DNA of 64,000 nt, taken from Aquilaria yunnanensis (taxonomy: Eukaryota > Streptophyta > Magnoliopsida > Malvales > Thymelaeaceae). This document shows positions 33,491-45,500 of the stretch, piece by piece; positions within the stretch are counted from its first letter, which is position 1, and each line of letters opens with the position of its first letter. The notes under the pieces are model-generated. The model did not search any database, was not told the DNA's origin, and was given only the letters and a program-made list of their open reading frames with translations. Location of the stretch: contig CM077595.1 in assembly GCA_039654915.1 (NCBI GenBank), forward strand, positions 50,747,501 to 50,811,500, written 5' to 3'. A program made the position numbers and the translations under genes.

Positions 33491-33502
33491 TGGTATCAAA
33501 GC
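33491..33502 (+). other. second primer-binding site of K
   Basis: TGGTATCAAAGC, one base from the initiator tRNA-Met complement TGGTATCAGAGC, five bases after the LTR. Confidence 0.8.
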
Positions 33503-33626
33503 TTAGACCTCCCTACATAAATATTGGAGGCTAAAACTGAGATATAGTTTTGGAAGTCTTTGTGCTAGAGTCGTTAGTACTGACCAACATTTGGGGAATG
33601 TTGTCTGGCTTTGGTTGTAGGTTACT

Positions 33627-33892
33627 GTGGTTGACGCTAGGTCAGGAACTTTGAGAAGAGCCAGAGAACCTGGTGAAGGTTCTAGTGACCCAGTTGTTGC
33701 AAGGTTTGATGAGTTATCTCGGGTGCTTTATGGGTTAACTCAGACTGTGGCCTAAGTGGCATAGGGTATAACCACCACCATAACTGAGTTGTTTCAAGAT
33801 CATGAGGACAGAAAAGTTGTCCAAGAGAAGAATGATCCACGTCAAGTTTAGGAGAAGCATGCTGAGCAGTAGCAAGTGCCTAATGGTCATGA
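33627..33892 (+). pseudogene. gag: second gag start of K, truncated
   Basis: VVDARSGTLRRAREPGEGSSDPVV repeats the gag start at 23788 (the ATG is GTG here), and it keeps about 38 bases missing from the first copy near 23850. Shared TAA and TAG stops (VA-stop-VA-stop-G) occur in both copies. The sequence is cut at 33892 by a T LTR fragment. Confidence 0.75.
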
Positions 33893-34023
33893 ACGGTGTC
33901 TAGAAACACATCATTGCTACACAGGTGGCAAGATTTTTGATGATTCAACTAAACCTTTGTGATCATTATCCGTATATGCCATTGTCCCTTTGTCCAAGAT
34001 ATCAAGACTAAGCACGAGACATG
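33893..34023 (-). repeat. T LTR fragment
   Basis: Matches 56153-56282 (GGTGTCTAG-AACACATCATTG to CACGAGACATG). It stops where a Tat LTR end begins. Confidence 0.75.
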
Positions 34024-34129
34024 TGATGCCTGTTGGCATCTTCGCTATATGACATGGTGAGCCTGGCAGGGACTTCCGGTGAGGGGGGTTCACCTGAAGA
34101 TGAAACTTCCCGGGAGAGATTGCCTGAAA
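34024..34129 (-). repeat. Tat LTR terminal fragment
   Basis: Opens TGATGCCTGTTGGCATC, the Tat LTR terminus with its GATGCC/GGCATC inverted repeat, and continues like the reverse of 9780-9857 (TATGACATG, GGGACTTCCGG). Confidence 0.55.
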
Positions 34130-35545
34130 TGTTAGTGTTGTGCCCAAAAAGACAATCATGAGATGATTGTATTTTTGCACCTTGAGTCATGATATTTTAT
34201 TGAGGCATTAATCCAGCAATTTTGTTTGTTTTTTTGTTTCTGCGTAACGTAATAAACATAATTGTAACCCTAGAATAATGATATTCTTAAACGTCCCTAG
34301 TCTAGTATTATTGTGGAGCGGGTTGCAATAATACATAATGACTAGCATATGTGGAGAGTAATATGAGATATGTAGTCTACATATGGGTACAAGTTGGAGA
34401 ACTTGTGTACTGGACCGACCCACCATGAGAACACTTCATGGATCATTATATGCGTGTCATAAGTGATTCTCATATTGATCATGGTATATGTAGTCCTTCG
34501 ACCTAAGATCATCAAGGTTCCCTACATGTGAGTCACATACTTTGATACTTTCCTTTGTTGCTCGTAACTGAGTGAACTTGAAGGAGGTCATTGGGTATGT
34601 CACATATCATGTGGAGGGATTTGTATGATCAAGATGGGATTTGTCCCTCCTATGTAACGGGAGTGATATCTTTGGGCCCCTTGATAGAGTGAGACTTAGA
34701 AAATGCATGGTCATGCTCGGATGAGTTGATATACAAAATCAATGTCATCAGCTTAAGTTAGTCTACTCTGTAATCAAGAAACCAAAGATTGGGCTATACG
34801 AGAGTGACACATTCCATGTCTCGTGCTTAGTCTTGATATCTTGCACAAAAGGACAATGGCATATATCGGTGATGATCATAAAGGTTTAGTCGAATCATCG
34901 ACAATCTTGTCACTTGGGTAGCAATGATGTGTTGCTAGACACTGGTCATTGCTTATGATTATAAATGTGATTTATGATCATTGCCAATGTGGTAAGAGCC
35001 TATTGGGTCGCACACATAGAGCTATTTGGATCATTAGAGTGCATGGGCTAATAATTTGGGTTTTGGTTTCACAATAATTTCGTATTAATAATGGGCCCAA
35101 TAGTTGAGCCATTATTAAGCCCGAAATTAAATCCTAATTGGATTAGGGCTTTGAAACCCATTAGGCCTGGAAGTTGAATCTCACTATAAACACAACTTTT
35201 AAGTGAGAAATTCGTAGGTCTCCTTGCCCTAGCCTCCCAAAAGGATAGCCGCACTCTTCTCTTGCAATTCCTTGGAGGACGCAAGCTAGCACTGCGAGCG
35301 CAAGAGAAACGCATCTGCCGGGACGTGGTGGAAGTGTGGTGATCCCGAGAGGCTCGTGTGGATACCATAGAGAGCCTGAACATCTCAACTATTCAAGTTT
35401 TGTGATTCGACTCTACAGTTGAGTGAGAGATCTTAACCGAAAATTAGGTATGAAATTTTCGAACACCCGGTTTACCCCGTTTCACTTGGATCCCGGAGGG
35501 TTTCGGTTAAATTCCGCTGCGCTGTTTGGCTCCCGAAACCCAACA
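34130..35545 (+). repeat. complete T LTR, forward
   Basis: TGTTAGTGTTGTGCCC...CCCGAAACCCAACA, 1416 bp, with no internal region, so a solo LTR. Another T LTR in the opposite orientation resumes at 35546. The flanks (TGAAA, AATAC) do not match, so the left side was rearranged after or during insertion. TATA box at 35185-35190; the 12-bp-stem hairpin is at 34955-34981. Confidence 0.85.
35185..35190 (+). promoter_or_regulatory. TATA box of T LTR
   Basis: TATAAA in TCTCACTATAAACACAAC; other T copies read TATAAATACAAC here (54314-54321 and 55906-55913 on the minus strand). Confidence 0.6.
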
Positions 35546-35724
35546 AATACTAGAGTAGGGACATTTAAGAATATCATTATCCTATGGTTATAATTATGTT
35601 TATTACGTTACGCAAAAATAAAACAACAAACATAATTGTTGGATTAATGCCTTAATCAAATATCATGACTCAATGTGCAAAAATACAATCATCTCATGAT
35701 TGGCTTTTGGGTACAACACTAACA
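35546..35724 (-). repeat. T LTR fragment, outer end
   Basis: Starts within T sequence (AATACTAGAGTAGGGAC) and ends at the terminus ...ACAACACTAACA. It is the right part of the T LTR into which 34130-35545 inserted. Confidence 0.8.
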
Positions 35725-35823
35725 GCAGCTAACCAAACTGAGTTTATGTATGTAGCTACCACACAAATGCAACTATATGTACATCTATCAACCATGCTCT
35801 GACCATGCTCTAATACCAACATA
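35725..35823 (-). other. internal fragment with primer-binding site of an R element
   Basis: On the minus strand the R LTR ends GGGTAACA at 35824 and is followed by TTGGTATTAGAGC; the initiator-Met type site TGGTATTAGAGC is at 35807-35818. About 100 bases of internal sequence remain before the T fragment. This marks the R LTR to the right as a 5' LTR of a minus-strand element. Confidence 0.6.
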
Positions 35824-36700
35824 TGTTACCCTCTATGGGCTAGTCCAGTTATGGTCCCAAAATTGTGCATTTAAAACTCCCAGGGTTGCTATGTTCTGTA
35901 TGCCATCAGAACAATACGCTTAGTGTGCATACCCAAGTGGCCCTATTGGGCACTATGTAAACACATCCATATTTGCCCAACTATTACACACATTCACATT
36001 TTATGCACACCAATGCAGCAAGGAAGGAAAAAACTTGCACAAGTCTTAATCTTGGCTACCACACATTAGGCAGTCTTATTAAGTGTAAGTGACCAGCCAC
36101 TGCACGTGAAACTTCCTCCAAAAAAAATTGTATTAATCTAGCCATGTAACCCCGTATTTTCTTTTATTCATTATCAAGTATAGGCTTTAAGAAAATGAAC
36201 GAATTTGGTTTTACATCAATAGCCCACCTATAGAGCACGTTATAGCTTTTTTAAGTTGGTTCCAAAATTAGGACTAAATGAATAGTAACTTAGCCAACTT
36301 TCCAACGCCTTATCTTTGGCTACAGGGCTCCAAATTCAGAAATTCCAAATCCCAGTTCAACCTATAGATGTGCTCTAAATGTGCTCTAAAATTTTTACCA
36401 TGATTCATTGTACAGTAGGAGATATTAAACTTTAGGTGCAGGGTCAAACAATCTAGCAACTTTTGGACCATTTTTGCCCATACAAATTTTCCAAACCATG
36501 CAAACACTTCATTCATAAGGGGTAAGCTCTCCAAGGCTATCCTATATATTTCCAATACATGTAGCAAATACATGTTCTTGCATTTAACAACAATATGTGG
36601 CAAAAAATAGATTTTGCAAGTAAGCAACCTATCATTCACACTTAGGCTGCTTTGCACCACATCACATACATAGCCAAAACATTACCCAAATGCTCACATA

Positions 36701-39185
36701 TGTAACTGCCTGACAAAAATAGGAGAATTACAAAATGTGGCATAATGGTAAAAAACCGTTATATTGTGTAATTCTAATCATAGTGATTGAAGTGTGGGGG
36801 GTAAAAGGCATGATCAACACCTCCATAAAAGTGTTGCAAGTTGGTAACTTGGCCCCCAAGAAAAGCCTTAAGGACTGCTTGTTTGTTATGCACCCTATGG
36901 ACATTTTTGTAAGATTTTAGAAATTTCGGTACTAAATTGTAAAACTTTCATAAAAGATATTTGGAGAGTTATGAGAAGGATATGAGTGGCATGAAAGTGC
37001 TATTGGAGGACCGAATTGCTTATGGAAGACAACTAACGACAAAGAAAACACAAAAAGGCATAAAGGACCTAAATGTTCGAATGTAGGCCTTAATATGTTT
37101 ATGTCTTTGACTTAAGTCAAATGGTGAAATTGTGACGTTATCCCACCTATGGAGGGGTTGCTAAACCAAGATAAGGATGATCATATGTGGGCCAAAAGAT
37201 TAAGACTAAGAAAAAATAGTCTTGTAGCAAGGAAAATGACATAAGACAAGGTTAAGACTACTTGAGTGTGTTTAGTGTACTTTTGACCATTTAAGTAGTC
37301 AAGACCACCTTTTCTTCTCTCGTGTTCAGCCATACCAGCCATGGGACAAAGCTAACCCTCCTCCATAGTTCCTCCATATCCACCATACCTTTAAACTTAA
37401 AGCTACTCAAAATTGAAGGCAAAAGGAAGCAATTGGAAGCAAACTATAGCTATTCCTTGGGTGCTTCAAGGATCAAGCCTAAAATTTGGCCTACCCATCT
37501 TAGTAAGCGTTCTCTTGCTTTCATGGACTGTCTACTATATTTTCAAGCATCCATGGAGCTAGGTCTAAGGTTTGAAGATTGCAATGAGCTTCATGAACCA
37601 AGTTTAGTGAAGGGAGTGTACTTATTGAAAGTTTTGTGACCTAGTGTGAAGTGTACAGTGATGGCAGTGAATTAAAGGGTTTCTAGAGCCCAAAGTTAGT
37701 ACTAACTTGTGTTAAAACTCACCCAAGACCAAGATTAAGCTTTAGGAGGTTTGCTATATTGATTTACTTAAGTTTATTGCATGTTTTATGGACTAACCTA
37801 TGGTTTATGTTGCTGCCTCATTTCATGTGTTTGTTGGTTGTGAATGGATGCTGCATTTGGTTGTTGTATCTTGTACATATGCATTATGGTTTTGTATTTT
37901 AGTGTCTTTGGATAAATTTTTTCATGAGGGTCACATTTCCTTAAGAGTACAAGTGTTCTCCTTACTAAGTTTCACAATGAAACTTACTCCCGTCAAATCT
38001 GCCCATTTCTAGTCTAGCAGAAAGATCACGTTCAAACTGACCTTTTTAGTTTGAGTTTTTATCTAAAATTTTGGTTACTTGAACTTCCATGTATGTAGTT
38101 ATGATTTAGAATTTCTTTTGATTTTAGGAGCACATTTGGTATTTTTAGTGATGGTGCTTACTGTACTATGTAGTAGCTGCCTAGCATCCAATTTCTGGAG
38201 TGCATTGTGTCTAAAGCTCTCCTGTAACTTGGGTCCATGTTTTAGTTGAGTTAAGGCCACTATGTCATGAATGGATGCATGTAAATGTAATACATGTAAA
38301 TTTGAAACAAGTATGGGAACATTTGAGGACTATTTTGCCATGTATGTGAATGTGGTCCACAAGCTGTCTAAGTGTGAATGATAAGCTGCATGTCTGTAAA
38401 TTCTGTTTTGACCACATAAAGTTGCTAGATTCAAGACCATGTAATTCCTATGTGTATTGGACATGTATATGATAACCTTGGAGGGCTTACCACTTGTGAA
38501 TGAAGTGGTTGCACACTTATGAAATTTTCTTTGGGCAAAATGGTCATAAAGTATCCAAAATTTCGACCCTACAGTCAATGTTCTATATATCCCTACATAG
38601 AATGAATCTTAGTATGAACTTTTGGCCACACTAGAACATATGCACAAGTTTCACTAGGATTTGGAATTTATGCATTTGGAGCCCTGTAGCCAAAGGTATA
38701 ACGTTGCAAAATTGGCTAAGTTACTGCTCATTTGGTCAAAACTTTATAACCAACTTAAGAAATCCATAACTTGGTCCATAGCTAGGCTATTGGTGTAAAA
38801 CCAAAATCCTTTATTTTCTTAAATACTCTACTTGATAATGAAGCAAAGAAAACAGGGGGTTACATGGCTAGATTAATACAGCTTTTTGGAGGAAGTTTTG
38901 GGTGCAGTGGCTGGTCACTTACACTTAATAAGATTGCCTATTGTGTGGTAGCTAAGATTAAGACTTGTGCTTGTGTTTTCCTTCCTTGCTGCCATGGTGT
39001 GCATAAAATTTTAATATGTGTCCAATGGTTGGAACAATATGCATGCATTTACATAGTACCCAAGAGGGCCACGTGGGTATGAACACTAAAGGTATTGTTC
39101 TGATGGCCTACTGAACATACCAATCTTGGGAGTTTTAAATGCACAATTTTGGCACCATAACTGGACGTCCCTAGAGTGGGTAACA
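36701..39185 (+). repeat. complete solo R LTR, forward
   Basis: TGTAACTGCC...GTGGGTAACA, 2485 bp, flanked by perfect ACATA duplications (36696-36700 and 39186-39190). It lies in the opposite orientation inside another R LTR. No coding capacity. Confidence 0.9.
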
Positions 39186-39830
39186 ACATACTTGTCTCAT
39201 TTTACATACACTACCTGTACATGCATACATACACAACATAATGGTCTTAACACAACTAAATACGCACCCTAAGTTACAAGAGTGCCTGAGACACAATGGA
39301 CTCCAGAAACAGGATGTTGGACAACTGCTACATAACACAATAAGCACCATTACTAAAAGCACCAAATGTGCTCCTAGAATTACCAAAATTTCCAAATCAT
39401 AGCTAGACATATGAAAGTTTAAGTAACTAAAATTTTAGATCAAAACTCAAACCACAAAAGTCAGTTTAAATGTGATCTCTCTGCTGGACCTAAAATGGGC
39501 AAATTTGAGGGGAGTAAGTTTCACTATGAAACTTAGGAAGGGTAACACTTGTACTCTTAAGGAAATATGGCCCTCATTAAAACTTGCATCCAAAGATACT
39601 AAAACACAAAACCACAATGCATATGTACAAGACATAACAACCAAATGCAGTAGCCATTCACAACCAACAAACACATGAAATGCAGTAGCAACATAAACCA
39701 TAGGTTAGTCTATAAAAATGCAATAAACACAAGTAGATCACTATGGCAGCCCACTTCAAGCATAATCTTGGTCTTAGGAGAGTTTTAACACTAGTTAGTA
39801 CTAACTTTGGGCTTTAGAACCCTTGAATTT

Positions 39831-40174
39831 GCTGTCATCATTGGGCACTTCACACTAGGTCACAAAACCTTCACTAAGCGCACTCCCCTCACTAAGCTTG
39901 GTTCATCGAGCACTTGGCTCTCATCCAAACTTAGCCCTAGCTCCATGGATGTTTGAATAATGCAAAAAATAGTCCATCAGAGCAAGACAACTCCTTACTT
40001 TCGCTATCATCACTGTGCACTTCACACTAGGTCACAAAACCTTCACTAAGTGCACTCCCTTTACTAAGCTTGGTACATCAAGCACATGGCTCTCTTCCAA
40101 GCCTAGCCCTAGCCCCATGGATGCTTGAAAATATAGTAAACATTCCATGAGAGAAAGAGAACTCCTTACCTTTA
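39831..40174. repeat. 172-bp tandem duplication in R LTR
   Basis: 39831-40002 and 40003-40174 repeat GCTATCATCACTGTGCACTT to ACTCCTTAC. The left copy differs from other R LTRs more than the right. Confidence 0.8.
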
Positions 40175-40605
40175 GTGTATGCTAAAATTGGATCTTGATC
40201 CTAGGTGCAGTCAAGTCTTAGTGCGACATAGCTTCCAATTTCGCTTTCTTGCTTTCAATTGAAACTAATTCCAACCTTGGATGTATGGTACCTATGGGGG
40301 TAGTATACAAGTGGATGGGCTACATTTGTTTTACTGGAATATACCAAATGTGCGAGATAAAGACAAAGATAACCACTTATAAAGACTTTAGCGCACAAAA
40401 CACACTTAACTAGCTTTAACCATGCTTTATGACATTTTCCTTGCTACAAGACTATGGTTTCTTAGTCCTAATCTCTTGGCCCACATTTGACCATCCTTAT
40501 CTTGCTTTGGTAGAATTTTCTTGAGTGAGATAACTCCAAAATGCTTCCGTTTGACTTAAGTCATAAGCATAAACAACTAAAGGCTTACATTAGGACACTT
40601 AAGTC

Positions 40606-41803
40606 CTTAATGCCTTTTTTGCTTTTATTTGTCCATAATTGTCTTCAATAAAAAATTTGGTCCTCTAATAGCACTTTCATACCATTCATATCCTTCCCAC
40701 AACTCCCCAAAGCTCTTTCCTGAGAGTTTTGCAATTGAGTACCTAAATTTCCAAAACCTTGCAAAAAAGTCCATAGGTTGCCTGACAAACAAGCAATCTT
40801 TATGGCTTTTCTTGGGGGCCAAGTTACCAACTTAAAACACTTTTAAGGAGGTTTTGATCATGCGCTTTACGCCTCACACTTCAATCATTATGGTGAGAAT
40901 TATACAATAGAATGGTTTTTTACCATTATGCCACACTTTGTAATTCTCCTTTTTTTGTGAGGTGGTAACACAACCTCTTCTCTACCTCTCTTCTTTTGCC
41001 CCTTGTGAGTGCCACTTCCACTTCCTGGGCCACCATTTCTCTGTTCCTTGAATTCTTGTTCAAGTGCTGTGGCACTTTGCATTACTTAATAGTTGTCTTT
41101 AGCTCCCATAGCTATAAGGATTTGCCTCAGCTCAGGCCTTAAGCCTCTTAAGAACCTCTTGGTTCTAAACACCTCCTGCCCATCAAATTGTGGAGCAGAT
41201 CTTATCAGGTTATTCTTAATGCCTTTTTTGCTTTTATTTGTCCACAATTGTCTTCAATAAACAATTTGGTCCTCCAATAGCACTTTCATACCATTCATAT
41301 CCTTCCCACAACTCTCCAAAGCTTTTTGTTGAAAGTTTTCCAATTGAGTACCTGAATTTCCAAAACCTTGCAAAAAAGTCCATAGGTTGCTTGACAAACA
41401 AGCAATCTTTAAGGCTTTCCTTAGGGCCAAGTTATGAACATAAAACACTTTTAAGGAGGTGTTGATCCTGCACGTTACCCTTCACACTTCAATCATTATG
41501 GTAAGAATTACACAATAGAATGGTTTTTGACCATTATGCCACACTTTGTAATTCTCCCTTTTTTGTGAAGTGGTAACACGACCTCTTCTCTACCTCTCTT
41601 ATTTTGCCCCTTGTGAGTGCCACTTCCACTTCCTGGGCCACCCTTTTTCTATTCCTTGAATTCTTGTTCAAGTGCAGTGGCACTTTGCACTGCTTGATAG
41701 TTGTCTTTAGCTCCCATAGCTATAAGGATTTGCCTCTTAAGAATCTCTTGGCTCTAAGCTCCTCCTGCCCATCAAATTGTTGAGCATATCTTATCAGGTT
41801 ATT
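40606..41803. repeat. 609-bp tandem duplication across an R LTR/gag junction
   Basis: First copy 40606-41214, second 41215-41803 (shorter by about 20 bases near 41735). Each holds the start of the R LTR and its border with S-family gag (borders at 40970 and 41578), so duplication followed the joining. Confidence 0.85.
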
Positions 41804-42540
41804 GAATTTTTTCTCATACTCCATCACACTAAGATTTCCTTGCTCCAGCTGATCAAATCTACTTGTTTTTTATCCTTCAGGGCCTCGATCACATATTGTT
41901 GTTGAAAGACTTAAAGGAATTTGGCCCACCTCATTGACCTTCTGGCAGGTTGCCTTATTTGATTCTTGCTCTTATAAGTTCTCTGCACAATTCTCCACCA
42001 GAGTGCTGCATTTCCTTCAAGCCTAAAGGTGGCTAGGAGCACCTTTTGAGTGCAGGATACTTCCATCCTCCCAAATATCTTCTCCACTTGGTAGACCCAA
42101 AACTCAGCCTCTTCAGGGTCACACCCACCTCTAAAAATGGGACGCTTTAGTGCCAGGAATCCTTCCAACTGGCCCTCCCTAAGACCACCTCCATTTGGTC
42201 TGCTGCCTCTTGCTTTTGTATCTCGGGTTCCACCTCTTTGTGGCATTCCTCTTGCAGTAACCTCTGTAGGAGGCATAGTCCACCTTTGAGCAGTGTTAGT
42301 GTCTAGTTCTTCCACTTCTGGACTCTCCTCTACCTCTACTCTTAGTTCTTGTCTTACCTTTAATCTGACACTCTTAGCTCTCGGGTCTCTACTTTCTTCT
42401 TCACCCTCTTCATCATCATCATGACCATTCTTACTTGCTTGATCCACAAACACTAGCTCTTTCCCAAGCCTCCTCCTCCTACTACCTTCTTCCACTTCTC
42501 TATTCTCTTTTGCTCTAGTTTGCTCTGTATTTTCATGTGC
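40971..42540 (-). pseudogene. gag: S-family gypsy gag remnant
   Basis: The block 42495-41911 has an acidic N-terminal region (GHDDDEEGEEESRDPRAKS), GLREGQLEGFLALKRPIF, then the gag core DPEEAEFWVYQVEKIFGRMEV and LLATFRLEGNAALWWRIVQ. The C-terminal part with KFKEQ-like and GQKKRGREEV sequence appears twice because of the 609-bp duplication. The same Gag is at 47109-48720 on the other strand. The N-terminus is cut by the S LTR of element X at about 42541. Confidence 0.8.
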
Positions 42541-45500
42541 CTGACCTTAGCCTATCAAGACCCTACCCCAGTACTTGGCCTATGCCAAAAATGCAAGGAA
42601 AATTCATCAAAACAATGAGGGACTTAAGTGAAAATGAGTAAAGTTAGGTATATGTGTAGCCAAGAAATATCGAGTTCAAAAAGTATGTTTAAATGGCTTG
42701 GATTGCTAATGGAAAGAAATGAAGATTAAAGGCCAAATTGAACCTTCTTTCAAGTACTAAAAATGACTTAAAGAAGCATGGAAGGGTTATAATGAGCCAT
42801 GCAAGTAATGGATGCCTTAGGGCTAGCATTAGCTCATTTTTAGCGCCATTTGGCACTTATCCAAAAATGCATGGTTCCACTAAAAATTAAGACATGATTT
42901 CAGGTGAAAGCTTCCTCTTATTGAGCTTGACTGAGCTTTTCATGTTCTCGGGTTGAAAGCTTTGGGTTTAAGCCAAATTTGTTGTGATTGAAGCTTGAAT
43001 TGGAGAATCAAGCTTAGCATTGGTGTTCTCGGCCTTACGCGACTTTGTCATTGAATTTTCAAGAGGGGTCTTGGAGATTCAAGTTGGCCGAGAGTTCTAA
43101 AGTAAGAAATTGGTAAGGATTATAGTTCACTACTTGATTTTGGTATTGTTCCCTGTTCAGGTTAATGATTTGGCTTCTAAGTGATGGTATGTTTAGCTAT
43201 ATGATCATAGAATGCTATATGGGGCATATATGGAACCTTCGGGTTTATGGGTTATGTTGGCTAGCTAGTCACAAATGGCAAGTACTTAGAGTTCATTATA
43301 GGAGGGCCAACCTATACTTGAACTTGGAGCTCTAGTGGAATGGATGGTTATATGGTGCAGATTGATGGAACTTGTGGATGTACTTGCTAGTTTGGCTTCG
43401 GCCGAGATGAACATTGTGTTTGTGGTGTGTGAGTTGTGTGCTTGGTTGTGCTTGCTAACCTTTCATAGTTGTAGTTATTATGTGTATATGCTATTGTACA
43501 TGTTGTTTTGGTGTTTTCTTATTTTTCTTGCAAGTAAAGAAATGCTAATGGGAGGTTAGCCCCTGGGCTTAACTAAATAAGCTCCTAGAGCTATAGTAAT
43601 CCTTACTGAGTTTATGAAAACTCATGCCCCTTATTGTATATGTTTCAGGAATTGGTCTTAAGTTTGATTGAGGTTGGTTAGTTACTTGTGTACTAAGTTA
43701 GTGCACGGTTTGCCAAGGTATGTATTATAACCAAGAGCTTGGCATATAAGTACATAGTGCAGGTCTTATGTATAATGCTCAAACTCATGTGTTTAAGTTT
43801 TGTAGGATTGTGTAGGTTTGTTGGACAAGTCTAGTGTTACCACTCTAAGAGTTTAAATACAGTGACAATGTTTAATGTGTCAATCTCCCAACAGCTATGC
43901 ATGTTCTAAAGGCCATCATAACAATGCTCACTATATTACCCAAGTGGCCCTCTTGGTCTTTATGCAAATATATGTATATTGGTCAAACCATAACACACAT
44001 ATTTTCATTTATGCACACTATGGAAGCTAAGAAGGAAAACATGAGCACAATTATTAGTTTTGGCTTCTGCACATTAGGCAATCTTGTTAAGTTCTAGTGG
44101 CCAGCCACTACACCTATAACTTCCACTAATAAACTGTATCATTCTAGCTATGTAACCCCCTATTTTCTTTGATCCCTTATCAAGTAGAGACTCAAAGAAA
44201 ATCAATAAATTTTTCTCTACATCAAAAGCCCATCTATGGACCAAGTTATGGATTTTTGAAGTTGGTTACCAAATTCTGACCAGATGAACAGTAACTTAGC
44301 CAAATTTGGAATGTCATATCTTTGGCTACAGAGCTCCAAATTTAGAAATTCAAAATTTTAGTTCAACCTCTATATGTGCTCTAGGTGTGGTCAAAATTTC
44401 ATAGACAAACTCATTATGTATAGTAATTTATGGCTCTTGTAGTATAGGGTACCAAATCTATACAACTAATGACCATAATGGCCATACAAAATTTCATAAA
44501 ATTCATACACTCCATTTCCAGGTGAAAAACCAACATGGGCAGGCTCTTACATGTCTTAAACACTTAGTAAAGTAATTTCCATGAATTTAGTGGCATTCCA
44601 TAAACATTAAACATAATTTTTTTTGGAACAGCTATTGAGTCGCAAAATTGACAGAATTGAACATTCAACCTCAAACATCACTTTATTGCTTCATATATCA
44701 TCCATACACCATCCATAGTGTATTTACATGTAGAGATGCATCATACATATGTCCTAGCTTAGTTGGGTATGTACATTAGCTTCTTGGAGAGCCTTAAAAC
44801 CACAATGCACTCCAGAAACTTCAAAAGACAGCTGCTGCATAAGGCAGAAAGTACCAACACTAAAATTAGAAAATGTGATCTAAAAATCATGAAACACTCC
44901 ATTTTAATACTATACATATTGATGTTCACGTACCTGAAATTTCACAAGAAAAATCAAACTAGAACTATTAGTTTGAACATTCTCTTTCAAGTGTTCCCGA
45001 AAATGGACAGAAAGGCGAGTAAGCTCTTTGTAAAGAACTTAGTAAGGGCTTTCAATATAAAGTCTTCCATAGAAACATACCACCTGAAATCCAAAGACAT
45101 AAAAACATACAAAAACAAGACATATACACAAATATGGAAACCATATGCACCAACAAACACAGCAGCAAACACATGTAATGCTGGCAGCAATAACACATTA
45201 GGGTTAGTCCATAATCATTCAATAAAACAATGAGATATCACAATAAGATAACTATGGCAGTCCTCCTCAAGCTTTTTCTTGCTCTTAGGAGTCTTTTAGG
45301 TCTTAGTTAGTAGTAACTTGGGCTCTAGAAACCCTTCTTTCTTGTTTCCATCTTTAACATGGTAACACTAAGGCCGAAACCTTGCGATGCTTCTTTTCCC
45401 TTAACCCATACTTGGTTCCTTGAGCTTTTTGGTCTCTTCCAAGGATGGTCTTAGCTTCATGGATGTTTGGAAATACAGTAAACAATCCAAGAAACTTTAG

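Larger units (their letters stand above)
21218..33892 (+). mobile_element. Tekay/Del-like chromovirus element K, with a second partial internal region
   Basis: Order: LTR (21218-23647), primer site, gag, protease, RT, RNase H, integrase, chromodomain-like tail, polypurine tract, LTR (31071-33485), then a second primer site and gag start up to 33892. The five bases before the first LTR (CTCAT) have no partner because the right side is lost. All genes carry stops. Confidence 0.88.
35824..40970 (-). repeat. R-family 5' LTR, split by another R LTR and internally duplicated
   Basis: Pieces 35824-36700 and 39191-40970 form one R LTR on the minus strand (plus-strand termini TGTTACC and GGTAACA). 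The reading CTCACATA/CTTGTCTCA is continuous after removing 36701-39185 and one ACATA. It carries a 172-bp tandem duplication. Its right end abuts S-family gag. Confidence 0.82.

Noticed and set aside
44763..45233. 156-residue plus-strand open frame
   Set aside because: It lies wholly in the solo R LTR, is Lys/Asn/Thr-rich from AT-rich DNA, and has no motif.
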